Shown: positions 22,931 to 35,027 of the stretch, one piece after another
How positions within the stretch are numbered: position 1 is the stretch's first letter
How the letters are laid out: every line of letters starts with the position of its first letter
NCBI GenBank assembly: GCA_030077755.1
Contig: JAQJZZ010000013.1
Span: 1,054,001 to 1,118,000, forward strand
DNA from: Filosporella fistucella
Taxonomy: Eukaryota > Ascomycota > Leotiomycetes > Helotiales
DNA: 64,000 bases
Direction of reading: 5' to 3'
The notes under the pieces: generated by a model
The model's database searches: none
What the model was told of the DNA's origin: nothing
Seen by the model: only the letters and a program-made list of their open reading frames with translations
Position numbers and translations under genes: made by a program

Positions 22931-24094
22931 ATGTCACAGTCTAAGAACATCATACTTACAGGCGCAAGTAAAGGCATCGGTCTCGCTATTGCGAGGTTCT
23001 TGCTTAAGAATTCTCACAATGTTTTTTTGGTTGCGAGGAGTGAAGGGCCGTTGCAGGCGTTGAAGAAAGAGTTCCCTGAACAAGTAGAGTACTTGGCTGC
23101 TGATGTTTCTGATTTCGAGGTTTGTGGCTCGTGATTATAATCGTTTTCTATCGGAGTTGAAGGTCACTCTTTCAGTTCTTCACACATATTGAGGTCGGAA
23201 TCGACACGGATTGCTTCGTTTATTTTTTCCAACCGATTTGATCTGGGTTCCTCCATCTCACTGTTACGCTGTCGATTCGATATCATACTCACTTCTCATG
23301 TATTCTTTGCTGGGGTAGATATGATAATGACAATACTGCAAAGCATTGCCATAAAGAATGTGCTCTGAAATATGTCTTCCAACTTATCCCAATCATTTTA
23401 AAACTCGCGCATGCTAAGCTCTTTTTTTCCAGGTCGGCCCAAAAGCCATATCACTGGCTTACAAAGCCTTCTCTCGTATCGATAGTCTCATCATAAATCA
23501 CGGTAGACTCGCTCCTGTTAAGAGAATCGCAGACAGCACACCGTCAGAATGGAGAGAAGCATATGATACCAATTTTTTCAGCGCTATCGCCTTTGTAAGT
23601 GCACTTCCCTAAGTGAAGCTTCAGACCTAATAGAACAGGTTCAAACTGCTTTGCCATACCTCCGCGAGACTCACGGCCGAATCGTAATCACTTCGTCTGG
23701 TGCTTCAACTGGTGTCTATTCAACCTGGGGTGCCTACGGCTCTTCAAAAGCAGCTTTAAACCATGTTGCTGCTACTTTGGCTGTCGAAGAACCTGAAATT
23801 ACATCAATATCCATCAGACCAGGTGTCGTGGATACAGATATGCAGGTTGAAGTTAGAGGCTTCGGTACTTTGATGGATGCGAAAGATGCAAAGAAGTTCA
23901 AGAGTTTGCATGATGATGGAAAATTGCTGAAGCCAGAGCAACCAGGAAATGTAATGGCAAGACTGGCTGTTGGCGCGGAGAAAGAATTGAGTGGAAAGTT
24001 TTTGAGGTGATTATGCTCTTGTCAAGTCAAGGAAAGGGTAGCGCTAATAAATCACAGTTGGGATGACAACCAGTTGTCAAAATATCAAGATTAG
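22931..24094 (+). CDS. Short-chain dehydrogenase/reductase, Irc24/Yir035c-like
   Basis: Four exons are proposed: 22931-23119, 23433-23594, 23639-24006 and 24058-24094, giving 251 aa. The cofactor motif TGASKGIG is near residues 10-17, NHG replaces the usual NAG, the catalytic Ser lies in VITSSGAS, and YGSSK is the active-site Tyr/Lys. IRPGVVDTDMQ and the ending SWDDNQLSKYQD resemble yeast Irc24/Yir035c, which reduce diketones such as benzil with NADPH. The physiological substrate is unknown. Intron 1 is 313 nt, several times longer than its neighbours. Exons otherwise splice cleanly with consensus donors and a CTAATAA-type branch before exon 4. Confidence 0.9.
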
Positions 24095-24191
24095 ATTATC
24101 CAGTATAGATATCTACATAGTACTAGAGAGACAGCCACTGCCCTGCAAATTCGATAGATGGATTTTCCCAAGCCTATGCATTTGGCGCTCA

Positions 24192-25747
24192 TCACCGCCT
24201 GTAAGATTCCCGTTTCAAGACGCAAGAGATGTTCTGCAGTCCTTGCTCCAAGATGACTTGCACACCAGCATCGGCCAGCGAGACAAGAGGAGCAGTAACA
24301 TCACCTCCCAATCCCTTGATCTCTAGTCTTTCAAGTCCATACCAACCTTGCTTCAAGACCGGCAGCAACGCCTCCCGAAATTTTCCATCCATCAGCAACT
24401 CTATCTTGCTTCCTAGAACCCTACCCTGCTCTCCATACCCACGTTCAGTACGCTGCAATCCTCCCAAAACTTCGAATTTCATGCGTTTAGGATGTACTTC
24501 GTGAGCCAAGAATACACTGTATTCTCTACACGCTCTCTCAAAGCCTGGACCAGGCCCCACCACAATTGATAAAGCGTGTAAGTCTCTACACCGATCAGAT
24601 ATCTTGGAGTTCAGGAGACCAGTCATACTCGTAACCAAGTCGTATTCCTTGCGATATCCTCCAGGAACATCAGCCTCAGATTTCGATCCCATCACCTTCC
24701 GACACTGTTGTATATTATTCAATACTAATGAGTGCAGCTTTGCCTTCCCCTCTCCGTGCAAAATTGCTGTAGCAAAAGAATAGTTCATACGACCTCCAAG
24801 CCTGATGTGCTGTGCAGCAGGAAATAGCGAAGAGCAGCGGAAATTAGGCGCGTCTTGACGATCGCCAGTATCGATATCCACAGATACAATATTATCGAGC
24901 AGCCCGAAAAATTCCAAATGGACATTTCGATTCCAAATCACCCTCTGTCCTAGGTGTGTGTGTGGAAGAAGTCCCATATTTTCGAGACCAGTTGTCCATG
25001 TGAGTGATCGGACATATTTTGCAAGATATGGGCTTGCCAGCACGGATCTTATGAGAAGATGTTGAGATAGTGCTGTAAGATTACGGAATGGATGGCGAGA
25101 CTGTGACAGAGGTGTGTTGTGCAAGTTGAGTGAGATATTGTTATAAAGTAATGGCATCAGTATGTCTCTCAGATGACTTGAAGTTTGGGCAACGATAATC
25201 CAGCCAGATTTCGTGATGTATGATAGTATGAGGATCCAGATATCATGGGGGATATTGGATATCGGAAGGCATAGCCTTTCTCCTGGTACGAAGGTCTTTA
25301 AGGGTGGGGATGGAAGGGGTGCTTCTACGACCACGCAACTGGCAGTTTTCAATTCAAGATTCTGCGCTTCGTGATGAACTGGACTCCTAGGATTCAGGAT
25401 CCTCTCGTCTATGGATTCAAGGGGCTCAATTTCCCGTGTAGGCTCAAAGCCAATCTCTCGAATAAGCACCCCATTACTTGCTGGTATGGAAGGAGGCGAG
25501 GATTGGATCCCCTCCTGGCCAATATGAATTTGCTTCTTCTGTGTGACTAAATTCCGAAAAACCTAGAAAGAATAGTTAGTAAGAAGTAGTTTTCCTCATC
25601 AAAGCAGGTTTGTTGCTATTTCATTTGGGCGCGATACCGTAAGGAGCGATCGCTTATAGGAACGCTTGAGTTGGAGGACAGCCAACTTACCCGTTGCCAG
25701 CGAGGCGGTTTCTTCGCTTCCATTTGCAATCCCATACTTTGAGTCAT
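24192..25747 (-). CDS. F-box-like domain protein
   Basis: Two exons, 25691-25747 (ATG at 25747) and 24192-25562, are joined by a GTAAGT...TTTCTAG intron, giving 475 aa. About residues 110-160 read LPISNIPHDIWILILSYI then VAQTSSHLRDILMPLLYNNI. This is the Leu-Pro-x2-Ile/hydrophobic pattern of an F-box, followed by the usual peripheral helix. The rest has no LRR or WD repeat I can see, as in the many fungal F-box proteins with divergent substrate-binding parts. Such proteins recruit targets to SCF ubiquitin ligases; the target is unknown. It faces the SDR tail-to-tail, with fewer than 100 bp between them. Confidence 0.72.
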
Positions 25748-26649
25748 TTTGAGCAATTCAGTGAGATTATATCAGGTTGATAAGCTCATTCACTGTCAAA
25801 GGTATATATCTCTGACGTGTAAGGGAGTCACACTCTGGAGTTGTGAATCAGGCAGGCGCGACAGGCAGACGGAGAACACAGCCTTGGGCTGAGTCAACGC
25901 CATATGCAGCCTCAACTGCAAGTCCTCCAAGCCACGAAATGTCGCAAAAGAAAAGTAGTCCTCGTCTTGAATTAAGTGGAAATACATATGAACTGATTTA
26001 CATGTCATACAGTGGAGATCATTTGCATTATCTTCCTTAGCTCAGAGCCTCCTGCCCTAAAATCATCTTCATTAAGCGGAATGTCAACTCCGGAGTGTTG
26101 TGCATACCACAAATGACGCTCATACCTTCCAATCGACGATAGAAGTCGTCAATGGAGTGTGATAATTGAAAGCCGTTGTGCTCTGGAAAAGAAAATGTTA
26201 ACAGGAGCAACGAGTGGAGGGAGCCCTAGTGCGTATTGAAAGTCTGACAACAAATTGTAGCAAAATCTCTTATCTTTCTAAACATGTACAGGTGAAACCT
26301 AAAGCTTAGCATACAAGGCAGGAGAAATTAACGATGAGCTGCGAGTGAGCGGAAAATTGAACTAGAGCTAGTAGGGCAAAACAACATAAACAAGGAGAAA
26401 ACGGGGGACCTGCCAGCATCTTACAATAGAATGCACTGTAGCTGGTAAGAAATTGCAGATCCCAAGAGACACATTGGTAAGGTCGAATAACTTTCCTGAT
26501 GATTCCCTTTCGACACCCAAATGTAGCCCGCCGAGCCAACGAAGAGAAAGTGGTGAAGAAATTGCATCCAACTCCTAGACTCCAAACACCTCCAGCGCCA
26601 AACCCATCATTTTCGTCCCTCCTCCGACTCATCTCAAGGCCGGCCTGTG
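25748..26649. other. Intergenic region downstream of doubtful small gene
   Basis: No gene is supported. Short frames on both strands lack domains. The segment next to 25748 should be the promoter of the F-box-like gene. Confidence 0.45.
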
Positions 26650-26952
26650 TTATTGCTGGACCTGAACATGGACGTCCATCCTATTTAGCAAAGTTAGCTT
26701 TGTTACTCATCTCCATTTAGACCCATACCTCTTCTCACACTTCCCTTTCCCCTCTCCTCTCCCGGCCCAGCAGGCTCCTTCCATCACACCACCATCTACC
26801 TTGCATATCCCACTTCTTCCTTCACATTTAGGCCATTTAGTCATCGCTCCGACTCTATCAACTGGCGTTCGAGCATCTGAGCAAGTAACAACATAAACGT
26901 AGACACACTTGCACTTTCTGCTTGAAAATTGATATGAGGTCTCGGTACACAT
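26650..26952 (-). CDS. Doubtful small Cys-rich protein, two exons
   Basis: Exons 26729-26952 and 26650-26680 would encode 84 aa. What argues for it is the intron: a GTATGG donor, a perfect GCTAAC branch word and an AAATAG acceptor within 48 nt. Starting MCTETSYQF, the protein carries eight Cys, with CxC early on, and a Gly/Lys-rich middle. It recalls small fungal proteins that begin MC and contain paired Cys, but I recognise no named family. It has no signal peptide and its composition is only weakly gene-like. Confidence 0.35.
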
Positions 26953-27585
26953 TTTCAGATATTGAGTTTAGAAGTCTTGGAATCTGGGGCAATATGTTAA
27001 AGGAAGAAGGCTTGGTAACTGTCGTACGATCAACTACCTTTATGGAGGGGTAGTCCCGGGTATATTCTGATTGGGTCGTAAATCACTCACCCATCTCACC
27101 GAGGCCAGTCATGTGAGGAAGACAGACTCGACCCTATGACTATTATGAAGCCTTGCGCAAATGAGGACATGCAAACTGTACCCGAATATGTAAGAGTGCA
27201 CTCGATGTTCAAAGAAAACTGTGGATTGTGAGTGAATATACAAAGGTGTTGAAAAGTTTCAATATCTTCATTCTCGTCCAGGGCAGTCTCCCTAAAGTCA
27301 CCTCTCCAGGTATAAAGCTCGTCCTCGCTCAACAAAAGTACACTTTATACAGCAGCCAAAAAGAAAGAAAAACCTAGGTCTAGGTGTCATCATGTTCCAC
27401 ATCCATTATTTTCAAGCAAACCCGACCTTGTCATTACAGAGAAGGAGATTTGAGGTGATTGATGCGTGATCTCGGCCGTTACACTTGCTCTCCGTAGATA
27501 GCGATTTTGTTTTCAGAATAGAAGGAAAGGCATGACATTCGTAAAGAGAGTCCCTCGTTGGGATGTGTGGTTGTGGCAAACGCTA
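26953..27585. other. Intergenic region, 3' flank of the ApsA-type gene
   Basis: Nothing supported beyond the expected 3' UTR of the minus-strand gene ending at 27586. Confidence 0.5.
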
Positions 27586-30500
27586 CTAATCAGTGCGTCG
27601 CAATGTACTGTGACGAGTTCTCGTTGAAGCATTTTGCTTCGATCCGGAAGCAGGTCCAATAGTCTGAGAATGTCTAGACTTAACAGATGATGTGTGCAAA
27701 TGACCAACATCATGCTTGCCTATGGATATGTTAGCAATTGTCATTTTGAAAAGCATTCTTTACTTACCATCGCAGCAAGCTCTAACATTTTCAAGCCTGT
27801 CAGACTCCCTATCTTGCTTCTCGATAATCTCTCTCAAATCTTCAGCGCTATCATGTACTTCGCTAGCTTCATAAATACTACCGGTACCACTAACACTGTG
27901 TCTGCTGCGGCGACTTGAGAAGCTGCCCATACCCTGGCCCTCCTTCCCTGGCTTCCAATAGCTGCTGAGTCTTGAGAATGTTCCTAAAGATGGACGAGAA
28001 GATGCAGTAGTCACCAGTTGAGGTTGTGCTGAAAGGTGGGCAGATTTGCGTGCTGGAGATTCATTTCGAGTTGTGCGGCTGTTGTACGAAGACAACGACC
28101 CTGGTCCCCGACGAGATTTGTTACCAAATGGGGGATTGAATTCAGCGACATCATCATGGGTTAATGCGCCATTAGCAACCTCGGAGGTGTCTGCAACAGA
28201 CTCCTCGCCAGTTCGGAGAAGAAGGTAAGATAATGCGTTGAACCAGGTCTCGTGCCTTTGCCCGGTAGTGGCAGTAAATTTGACAGATCTGCCTGGTGTC
28301 ATGATAACCAAGCTCTTACGATGCAATCCTGGTGGCATTGGATTGTCATCAGTCACCACTCGGACAGCCTCAATAGGAACGCTCTTAGCCTTCAGTTCTG
28401 CTCGGCCGGCTGATGATGGATCACGATCGCTCCAGTAGAGCGTCCGAGTGTATGGATGGACCCAAAAGTAACGACGATGTCGATTTTCTGACATGGCTCC
28501 GCGCCCAGCTTTCCTCGTATATTTCCATAAATACTCCCCAATCATTGTCTGAGTTATAGCATTGATCATACGGGGATCAGTACCAGGCTCTAAGCCATGA
28601 GGAAGCCCCATTCCATTCCTCAAATTAAATCTTGTATCGACCTCAGATGCAAATGATGACACCGATGAGGCTCTAGATCTAGCTGTGCGTGTTGGCGACT
28701 GAATCTCCGCAGTACCAGAGGAATTCATGGGTCGTGGAGTTGTACCGCCTCTTACAGAAGGACTCAGCGGAACCTGAGTACTTGGTGTTCTTGGTCTAAA
28801 AGAGGGATTGGCAGCTCGATAAGCGGATGCCGACATTAATGGAGGACCCATACTGCCAGCACCGCCACTAGACGAGCCTGACCGTTGAGCAGCGGCGGCA
28901 ATGACTTGCTTGTGATCCATAGGCAGTGGTGGATGGGTGCTTGATATTGATCCAGTCCTGCTGGTAGCGCTGCCGGGCCTCTTCAGTGGGACAGTATCGT
29001 GAACGATGTCCGTATCTGCCATCCTGGACCGAGCACGGCCAACGCTGCCAATGCTCTCCTGTGACTTTCGAACTTTGAGTCCAACTGGGCTGATGGCTGC
29101 ATGAGACAGCGAAGATACTCTTTGACCATCCTCTGCCACGATCATATCTTTCCTCTTGCTGCTTAGCATCTCATCAATTTGCTCAGCTGTCAAAGCAGTC
29201 TGTGAGCTTTCATCGATTGTCTCTACGCGAGACTTCTTTACAGGGCGTTCATGAGGATTGCTAGATACTTCCTTGAATGGCCGTTGTGACTCTGGAGTAT
29301 CGTTCATTGGAGAATTGCTTGGTGACTGGCGAGTTTCGTCTTCCGCAATGATAGGAGTAGCTGGAGATTTGTTCTTGTTCCAGCCGCCAAAAACAGCCCC
29401 AAGGAATGTGCCTTTTGGGGTTTCTGGGTCTTCAAGCTTGGCAGCGGGTGTTTCATCTGATGTATACTTAGGTATGATAACCGCATCTCGTCTTGGACTT
29501 CGAGGGGTGATTGGCTCCGTATCAACGGACTGAATGGAGGAAAATGCCAGTGGTGGAGGAACACGGGTAAGTCGAGGTGTGCTTGGTAGGATTTCCTTCG
29601 GTTGCTCGGAAACGGTAGGAGACTCATAAATTGTCTCTGTCGGTTCAACATGTTCAGAAAGGATTGTAGACATTGTCAATGGCGCAGCCATAGCCTCTAA
29701 ACCAGCAAGACTGGCCATTGGAGTATGTGCACGAGAAGACGGTGGCGACGGAAATTTGGCAAGCTTCTCCTCCATGATATCTGCTTCGTACTGCGAACTC
29801 ATATCACTATAAGTAGAAGCAGATACAGGTCGTGCTGCTTCATTCGAGTCAATATTTAGGTGACTACCGAATTGATTATCAAGCTGCTCGTCGTGCCACT
29901 GAATTGCAGCATCAGACATCTGAATCTTTGGTTCAGGCTCAGTTGAGGTATGTTGATCGCTCATAAGGCGGACGGGTTCAGCATCGGTAGAAGTTTGCTG
30001 ATCGCTGGTGAGACGCACAGGTTCGGCATCTGTTGAAGTATACTGGTCGCTCATTAAGCGCACCGGCTCGATATCGGTGTTAGTATGTTTGTCACTGCTC
30101 AAGTATGCGGGCTCTGTGTGGACACTGCTCAATATGTGTGCTGCTTCCGTGATTCCAGTACCAGCAATTAATGGTACATCAGTGTGAGACACAGGCGCCT
30201 CTGGTTCCGGTGCCCAAGGCTCAGTCATCATGCCAGAATCAATCATTGGTATTCTTGGAATAGGAGGCCGGGTTGATGCTGGTGCCGGCGTTTGTTTGGC
30301 CGTGCTGGGTCTTGAAGTTGGGGTCGCGGCCTGTGAAGCATATCTGCTATGACTTGGAGTGCCCAGCACGGATTCATCCTCATCGCTTCCACCCATATCG
30401 CCAAGCTCCGCAAATAAGCTTTGTCCTGCTTGTGGCGTTCCATTGGTGCTACTGTTGGCAAAACTAGCGGGACTGCTCTGGAATTGAGGCTCCTCACTCA

Positions 30501-32472
30501 CGGCTCTCGAACGACGATTCATGCCACGGCTTACTCTCAATCGCAGTCTTTGTGGTTGGTGAGCAGTGGGTGTCTTGACTTCTTCGTAACTATACTCATC
30601 CCCAGACGTAGAAGCTGTGCTTTGGAATGATGACCGATTGCCTGGCTTCGTCAACGCAAGTGGTGTAGGCTTTTGACGGACAGTGCCAGGCGCTGCTCCC
30701 TCTGTTTCGGTGAGTTCATCGCTGCCACTCATTTCTTCAACTCCCGTCTGGAAGTCTTCGGTTTCCGTTCCTCGCTCATTGGCAGTCTCAAAGGCATCAC
30801 TGGCTTCATTCTCGGTGGCGGTTTGGAAGTGATCGCTAGAATCAGTATATGACCTGGGTATCCCACTGACAGCTACTCCACTGGCTACACGAGCCGCAGC
30901 AATTGCAGCACGGCTTGGACTCTGTTGTCCATCGTCCTCTTCCCAATTTGGATCCTCGATAAATACCTCGCTTCTGCTATTTCTCAATCCTCCGAGTTGC
31001 CCTGGCTTCAAAGGCTTCTTGAACTCCTTCGAGTCAACCTTGCGATTCCTCTTTCCATTTCCGGAACCGAAGTCACTTCGACGAGCGTCTAATTCGTCCC
31101 TCGCATCCTGGAGCATTCGCTTCAATTCCAATTTTTCGGTCTTCTCTCTGTGGATATTACCCTTGAGGTTCTGGATCATGCGGTGTGCGTGATGCAGAGA
31201 GCTCTTTAGGGTCTCGGATTCGAGCATGCTGTGCCGTGGGGTTCCTTTGACGGGAGACGGTGGCGGCGAGTGTTCTGGGGTCACATTGTCGTTTGCTGTC
31301 TCGAAATCTTCATCACTTAATCCTCGTGCCTGGTCCCGCTCTTCTAAACGACCTCTTTGATGAGCAACGGCTCTGGCTAGTTCTTGATTTTGCCCGATTA
31401 GATCGTCGACCTTGCGTTGAAGAGCGCCGCGTTCGTTTTCAGCCATTGCCATACTCCGCTTAACAGTGCCCAATTCAACATCGTGATGTTTGACGGCAGC
31501 AGCATGGTCTTCTGAGAGCTTAGCGTGGCTCAGCTTGATCTCGTCAAGCTCCTTCTGAGCCGCACTCTTCTCTGCTTGGAGGATATTGAGGCTTTGGACT
31601 AATTTCTTTTCCCGATCTGCTGCTTCCTTCTCTTTTGCAAGATGCTCGTGAATTTGTGTTTCCAGGTTCCAGTTCTCGTCCTTGTACCTATGTTCACTCT
31701 CATCCAAGCTCCTTAGACGCTGATTGAAACCCTCCGCCTCCACTTCTAGTCTCGATTTCTCAAGAGTTACTGTCTTTAACGCATCCTCCTTCTCTGCCAG
31801 AAGAGACTGGAGGTGCCGCACTTGGGATAAGAGCGATGTGCTTATTTCGGTAGCAAATTCAATGTCATGAACACGATTTGAAGGCTGATTTCGCTGTTTT
31901 CTGTTGGGGACGCTGAGTTTGGATGGGGACGCTGTGGCTTGGCTTTCGAACTTGGAGGGACTAATATTGCGCTGTGATACATTAGTGCCTATCAATTGCG
32001 TGTTGAGAAGATCATATACCTTTGTATCACCAAAGGGCGAAGAGCCCAGCTCATTACTGGATACTCTTGATTTTGGTAGGAATGCCCTCGCAGTCTCACG
32101 ACCAACCTCATTGTACTCCTTCTCGATCTCCACAAGCTTTTGGCGCAATTCTGGTGTGATTTCCCCCTCGCTTTGCTGTTTTTCTACTTCTTTCAAACGT
32201 TGCTCTAGCTCGCTGCGTTGTTGCACAAGAGTGGTTCCCAATTTTGAGGCGTCATTTATACGTTTGGTTGTCTCAGCGAGATGGGCTTCCAACGCACGTT
32301 TTGCTTGATCTGGTGATGTTGTAGGACCGAGAGCAAATAATTGATTATCGAAATGAGAGAACCGGTGGTGACTTGAGCTGGTTGATGAAGATAGAAATGG
32401 ATCGTGCTCAGAGGGTGTAAGATCCGGCTTCGAAGCCAATGACGGATGGTCTGCCGCCAGAGAGGTAGCCAT
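27586..32472 (-). CDS. apsA: ApsA/Num1/Mcp5-type cortical PH-domain protein
   Basis: Two exons, 27768-32472 and 27586-27719, give 1612 aa. The ATG at 32472 sits in a good ACCATGG context, whereas the longer frame would start at a TTG. The first ~460 residues are Leu/Glu/Lys-rich coiled coil. The centre is Ser/Pro/Thr-rich and contains a 17-residue tandem repeat. A PH domain lies near 1305-1420 (from MIGEYLWKYTRKAGRG to TWFNALSYLLLR), of the Mcp5/Num1 type that binds PI(4,5)P2 at the cell cortex. The small last exon supplies the ending after NVRACCDG. A. nidulans ApsA and yeast Num1 anchor dynein at the cortex and position nuclei and mitochondria; that role is inferred. The PH domain makes the family call firm. 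Confidence 0.92.
29925..30130 (-). repeat. 17-residue (51-bp) tandem repeat inside the ApsA-type gene
   Basis: The protein shows consecutive units of the form MSDQxTSTDAEPVRL, in about four copies, the outer ones more diverged (for example SSDKHTNTDIEPVRL and MSDQHTSTEPEP). The period is 17 aa or 51 bp. Yeast Num1 also carries internal tandem repeats, but of 64 residues and different sequence. Confidence 0.8.
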
Positions 32473-33481
32473 GGTGGATGCCGACAATTAGATACCACCA
32501 GCTGCTGTATAAACCCTCCAAACGACGCCGCAGACAATGAATCTGTGATATATCTCCTCACTCCCCGCTCCGCAATGCACACCACCAGCCGAGCTCTTGC
32601 TTGGATGGGACAAAAGGTGAGAAGCGCGTGAAAGATGTTATCATTCGCAACGGTTAGAAATATCGGTGACCTGTATAACCATGTGTGATGTATCACAGAA
32701 AGCTTTAGTAGGACTGGAATGTCGGATGTGTTGTTGTGGGAGCCCAAATTAGTTGTGTTGACTAAGGGGTCGCGTTCCCCTGTTATTGGTTTTGTCTCCG
32801 TGAGACAAGCTGTCGTGGAAGTGACCGTTGAGGTTCTTTTGATGGGGAACACCGTCAGATAGAGGTAATGTTAGTAAACAATGGTGCGCAAAAGAGTGGA
32901 ATACTCTTAGCACCGAGAGACCGCGGAGGGAAACAAAAGATGAGGAGTATGTAAACGTAGAACGTGATATTTCCGATCGATCGATTGATAAAAAGCAGCA
33001 AGTGCGGGCATCAATAGCTGCCAATTCGCGGTCGGGAAAGCGAAGCTCAACCTCGCTAGAGACGATCAGAGGCTTAGAGTCTTCTCAGTGGTTGAGTGCC
33101 TCTCTGTTTATTTCATCCTGGGGCGTTTCATTGGCTCTGCACGATTCAAAACAACAACGCAGAAAGATCGCGACCTGGATGGTTGAGTGCATGAACTACG
33201 TAATTAGCTGTTATTACAAATTTTCCACACAAATTCTAGGTTTATCCTAGTCTTCAAATTGGTCCGTAATTGAGCGTTAATGGCCCTGCCAAGAGAAAGA
33301 GGAGCTGCCACAATATGTTGACTTCGGCCCAATAATGAAGGCTGATAAAGTGGAAAGTTAATTAGTCAGCCTCACAGCCTTCTATCATTTTCATCGCGAA
33401 GTGGTAGCCTCCTCCACCGTCGACAAAATTTGGACTCATCTCACCGCAACCTGCTATCCTACACCAAAAACACAAGTGGCA
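32473..33481. other. Divergent intergenic region (ApsA-type / Cwc24)
   Basis: About 1 kb between two divergent start codons, expected to hold both promoters and 5' leaders. No further gene or clear motif was recognised. Confidence 0.5.
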
Positions 33482-34495
33482 ATGGAGTCAACAGATACAC
33501 CACAGCTCCCTGCTGCACCGGTAGCTGTATTCAAGAAACGTTCGGCCAAGGCCAAATCCAACTTTCGAAAACGTCCCGCCACTCCCCCTCCAGCCTCCGA
33601 CAGCGACTCCGATTACACCTCAGCTGAAGATGAATCTGGTCGCAAGATCAAACGGAGAAAGAATAACACCGGCGCTGTGACCGCTTCGTCAAAGAATAAT
33701 GCCGTCTCAATTTCAGATCTCACAGCAACGAAGTATACCGCAGAGAAAAGCTCGACTATCAAGAACTACAATGACGCCACCAAGGAGAGCAATTGGTACG
33801 ATGAGAATGCAACCGATGCACTATCCAGCAAGAACCTACTGGGGACAACGAGAGCAGCTCCCTCGGAAGAACGCGATGGCACATACAAGGGCCTCGCGAA
33901 CGCCACATCCTTTATACAAAAAAATCCTAATGCCCCGAATAGAACCGTTGGTCCCGTCAAAGCACCTACCAATATTCGAACTATAACAGTTACGGATTTC
34001 GCTCCGGACGTGTGCAAAGACTACAAGCAAACAGGCTTTTGCGGCTTCGGAGATAGCTGTAAATTCTTACACGCTCGAGAAGACTATAAGCAAGGCTGGC
34101 AATTAGATCGTGAATGGGAGAATGTCACCAAAGGCAAGAAGGTCACAGGAGGCACAAAAATTGCGAGCGCGAATCGAAATGCAGACGATGACGACTCAGA
34201 AGATGATGATGCGATGTTGGAGGGTATTCCATTTGCATGTATAATTTGTAAGGAGAAATATAAGGATCCTGTGGTCACCAAGTGCGGCCATTACTTTTGC
34301 GAGAGCTGTGCACTCAAAAGATATAGAAAGGATCCCAGCTGTGCCGCATGCGGCGCTGGAACAGGAGGGGTCTTCAATGTTGCAAAGGGATTGAAGAAAC
34401 TGCTTGATCGGAAGAGGGAGAGGGCTGCTAAAAGGAGGCAAAAGGCTATAGAAGCTGGAGAGGAAGTCAGTGAGGAAGAAGAAGACGCCGAATAA
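33482..34495 (+). CDS. CWC24: Pre-mRNA-splicing factor Cwc24 (CCCH + RING)
   Basis: Single exon, 337 aa from the first in-frame ATG at 33482; the open frame extends 27 codons upstream without an ATG. The N-terminus is basic and Ser-rich. A CCCH zinc finger begins near residue 178 (CKDYKQTGFC, then CKFLH). A C3HC4 RING begins near 252 (CIICKEKYKDPVVTKCGH, CESC, CAAC). The C-terminus is Lys/Arg then Glu-rich. This CCCH-plus-RING order and length define Cwc24/RNF113A, which joins the spliceosome around catalytic activation and contacts the 5' splice site. RNF113 proteins are also ubiquitin ligases. Only the splicing role is well supported for fungi. Confidence 0.94.
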   Translation: MESTDTPQLPAAPVAVFKKRSAKAKSNFRKRPATPPPASDSDSDYTSAEDESGRKIKRRKNNTGAVTASSKNNAVSISDLTATKYTAEKSSTIKNYNDATKESNWYDENATDALSSKNLLGTTRAAPSEERDGTYKGLANATSFIQKNPNAPNRTVGPVKAPTNIRTITVTDFAPDVCKDYKQTGFCGFGDSCKFLHAREDYKQGWQLDREWENVTKGKKVTGGTKIASANRNADDDDSEDDDAMLEGIPFACIICKEKYKDPVVTKCGHYFCESCALKRYRKDPSCAACGAGTGGVFNVAKGLKKLLDRKRERAAKRRQKAIEAGEEVSEEEEDAE

Positions 34496-35027
34496 CGAAT
34501 GAAATCAATCGACAAAGTCATCAGATTCAAGGCCACCAAAATTCTCCCGACTGTCAGTAAACATAATCCTACACTGAGGCGAGTGAGACGTTTTCAGATC
34601 TGTCAATTTCGTTACCTCTTGCAGAACTTATCACATCAGTTTTCAGATTGACCAAACTATTTCAAAGGTGGAATTTTCAATCTGCATTTACTCAGACTAG
34701 CTAGGATGCCACCACAACTTCATTTGCTCTACTTTCTTGAGTAAGGGATGGTAGTCTCAAAGGGAGTATTGAACCATCAATACCTATCACAAGAGAAGGG
34801 CAAACCTCCGCTTCGATAACATATCAAGAATGCTGCTGTGACTTTTGATTTCTATGAAGAGACGGCTCTAATTTCAAGCATAGAGAATTCAAAATTCAAT
34901 ATCATGAGAGTCCCGTCTTAATTTTCCATGTTCTGCTTCTTCACAATCGTGCGAATCTTGCATCAAAACTTGGTCATAGCCCGGTTCCCTTTCCTACTCT
35001 TCACCACCTCATCATCTTCAACCCTAC
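34496..35027. other. Convergent intergenic region
   Basis: Between the ends of Cwc24 (+) and the secreted protein gene (-). No feature was seen beyond expected 3' UTRs. Confidence 0.5.
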
